Source: JAKAXG01 sp035702985
GTDB taxonomy: Bacteria > Actinomycetota > Acidimicrobiia > Acidimicrobiales > Palsa-688
DNA length: 6,632 nt
Direction of reading: 5' to 3'
Assembly (NCBI GenBank): GCA_035702985.1
Contig: DASSZD010000105.1
Location: 1-6,632 of the forward strand
Shown here: in pieces, positions 6,069-6,632 of the stretch
Layout of the letters: each line of letters starts with the position of its first letter
How positions within the stretch are numbered: position 1 is the first letter of the stretch
Notes under the pieces: generated by a model
Database searches by the model: none
What the model was told of the DNA's origin: nothing
What the model saw: the letters and a program-made list of their open reading frames with translations, nothing else
Translations under genes and position numbers: made by a program

Positions 6069-6239
6069 GTGAACCCCGAGGCGCGACCCTCTATAGAGGA
6101 CCTTGATTCGGTCTCGGTCGTCTTCGGCGACATAGAGGCGCACATCGAAGCCGCCGTCGATCAGGCCGTCACCCAGAGGAGGCGGAACGGCCTGTCCATC
6201 GCCGTCGATCGGGGCCGCGGCGTCGAGCTGATCCCCTAG
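6069..6239 (+). CDS. Small hypothetical protein (56 aa), convergent with zeta-like kinase
   Basis: I do not recognise a family. The protein is acidic overall (ten Asp/Glu against six Arg) and runs from a Pro/Glu-rich start through DLDSVSVVFGDIEAHIEAAV (11-30), likely partly helical, to a basic QRRRN (36-40) and a short strand-like C-terminus. The start GTG has no Shine-Dalgarno but sits 7 nt after TATCCT, fitting leaderless expression. The same frame is open further upstream (to about 5964), but that part has no start signal. Codon use is less G/C-biased at third positions than the neighbours (two ATA, CTT, TCT, CGA), consistent with foreign DNA or with a non-coding stretch. Its TAG overlaps the TAG of the convergent gene within CTAG at 6236-6239. 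It could be an antitoxin partner, but that is a guess from position alone. Confidence 0.5.
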   Translation: MNPEARPSIEDLDSVSVVFGDIEAHIEAAVDQAVTQRRRNGLSIAVDRGRGVELIP

Positions 6240-6632
6240 GGCCGATTGGTGCGGGCGAGGCTCCGGTAGCGCACCCACAAAGACCGGTCCAGAATCCGCA
6301 GGGAGCCGCCCTTCCCCCCTGAGGCCACCGGAACGGCATGATCGGCGCTGTTGTCGGTCAGGCGCCAGCTGTCCGCCAGGTCGAGGTACAGCGAGAACAG
6401 CGCCTCAAGTCCCTGTCGCCATCGGCGGCGGACGACGTCTCCAGGAACGTCATGGCCGCCCTCCGCGACCCGATGGGCGACCCTCGCCAACGCCAGTTCC
6501 GGACTGACCAGGGCGACGAAGGCCAGTCGGACGGTGTACCCGCTTTCCTGCCAGGTCCGGATGGACCGTGTCAGGCCCCGACCCGCCAGGTTCGTCTCGA
6601 CGCAGAAGGAAGCACGTGCCATCTCGAGGCGT
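6236..6632 (-). CDS. Zeta-toxin/UNAG-kinase-like P-loop kinase, C-terminal part (5' end outside window)
   Basis: C-terminal portion of a zeta-toxin-family protein; characterised members phosphorylate UDP-N-acetylglucosamine and block cell-wall synthesis, while many chromosomal relatives have unknown targets. The frame stays open to the right window edge (RLE precedes Met at 6622), and the ATP-binding P-loop and catalytic Asp expected in the N-terminal half are not in the window, so the Met is not the true start. Numbering from that Met, visible family features are FCVETNL (6-12), GYTVRLAFVAL (28-38), SPELALARVAHRV (40-52), the hallmark GGHDVP (55-60) with RRRWRQGLEALFSLYLDLAD (65-84), and LTDNS (88-92). 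The C-terminus ends soon after RSLWVRY. No same-strand antitoxin gene lies downstream in the window; one could lie upstream, beyond the edge. Activity cannot be judged without the N-terminal half. Confidence 0.82.
   Translation of the reverse strand, partial: RLEMARASFCVETNLAGRGLTRSIRTWQESGYTVRLAFVALVSPELALARVAHRVAEGGHDVPGDVVRRRWRQGLEALFSLYLDLADSWRLTDNSADHAVPVASGGKGGSLRILDRSLWVRYRSLARTNRP

Noticed and set aside
5886..6278. Minus-strand frame spanning tRNA fragment to zeta-like gene
   Set aside because: It overlaps the tRNA-derived sequence and the end of the kinase gene, with no family features or start signal.
1..6632. CRISPR array, insertion sequence or integrase gene
   Set aside because: No spaced direct repeats, transposase or recombinase motifs were seen on either strand.

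Overview
The window is a GC-rich, tightly packed bacterial chromosome segment. The high GC, strong G/C preference at third codon positions, GTG starts, TANNNT -10 boxes placed directly before start codons, an ECF sigma/anti-sigma pair with an actinobacterial-style N-terminal domain, and an encoded CCA end on the tRNA sequence all point to an actinobacterium. Something near the Acidimicrobiia is possible, but that finer placement is a guess.

Layout, left to right. (1) 1-1531, plus strand: the 3' part of a monoacylglycerol-lipase-like alpha/beta hydrolase, then a PhzF-family isomerase/epimerase. The two overlap in a GTGA and are probably translationally coupled. (2) 1588-3066, plus strand: a beta-class DNA methyltransferase with a separate C-terminal domain of about 165 residues. 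No restriction gene is visible nearby. (3) 3071-3105: a perfect 16-bp stem with a 3-nt loop, lying between two convergent genes and probably terminating both. (4) 5821-3118, minus strand: a PIG-V-like membrane glycosyltransferase, an ECF sigma factor, and a one-helix membrane anti-sigma-like protein with a Ser/Thr-rich outer region. The last two overlap by GTGA and form a sigma/anti-sigma module. (5) 5877-5926, minus strand: the 3' half only of a tRNA-Val(CAC), from the anticodon stem to CCA. A 3' tRNA fragment without its 5' half is the usual scar of an element integrated into a tRNA gene. (6) 5927-6632: a sequence that would then be element DNA. It holds a short repeat-bearing intergenic region, a 56-codon plus-strand ORF with a leaderless-type promoter, and the C-terminal part of a zeta-toxin/UNAG-kinase-like protein on the minus strand. 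The last two genes end tail-to-tail on a shared CTAG.

Genes working together: the clearest functional unit is sigma plus anti-sigma, where membrane sequestration of the sigma factor is expected. The upstream glycosyltransferase runs in the same direction and could modify cell-surface polymers or Ser/Thr-rich ectodomains, but that link is only inferred. The hydrolase and PhzF protein share an operon without an obvious shared pathway. The part most worth following up is the right-hand end, where a tRNA-derived junction, a tiny leaderless gene and a zeta-like kinase lie within 750 bp.
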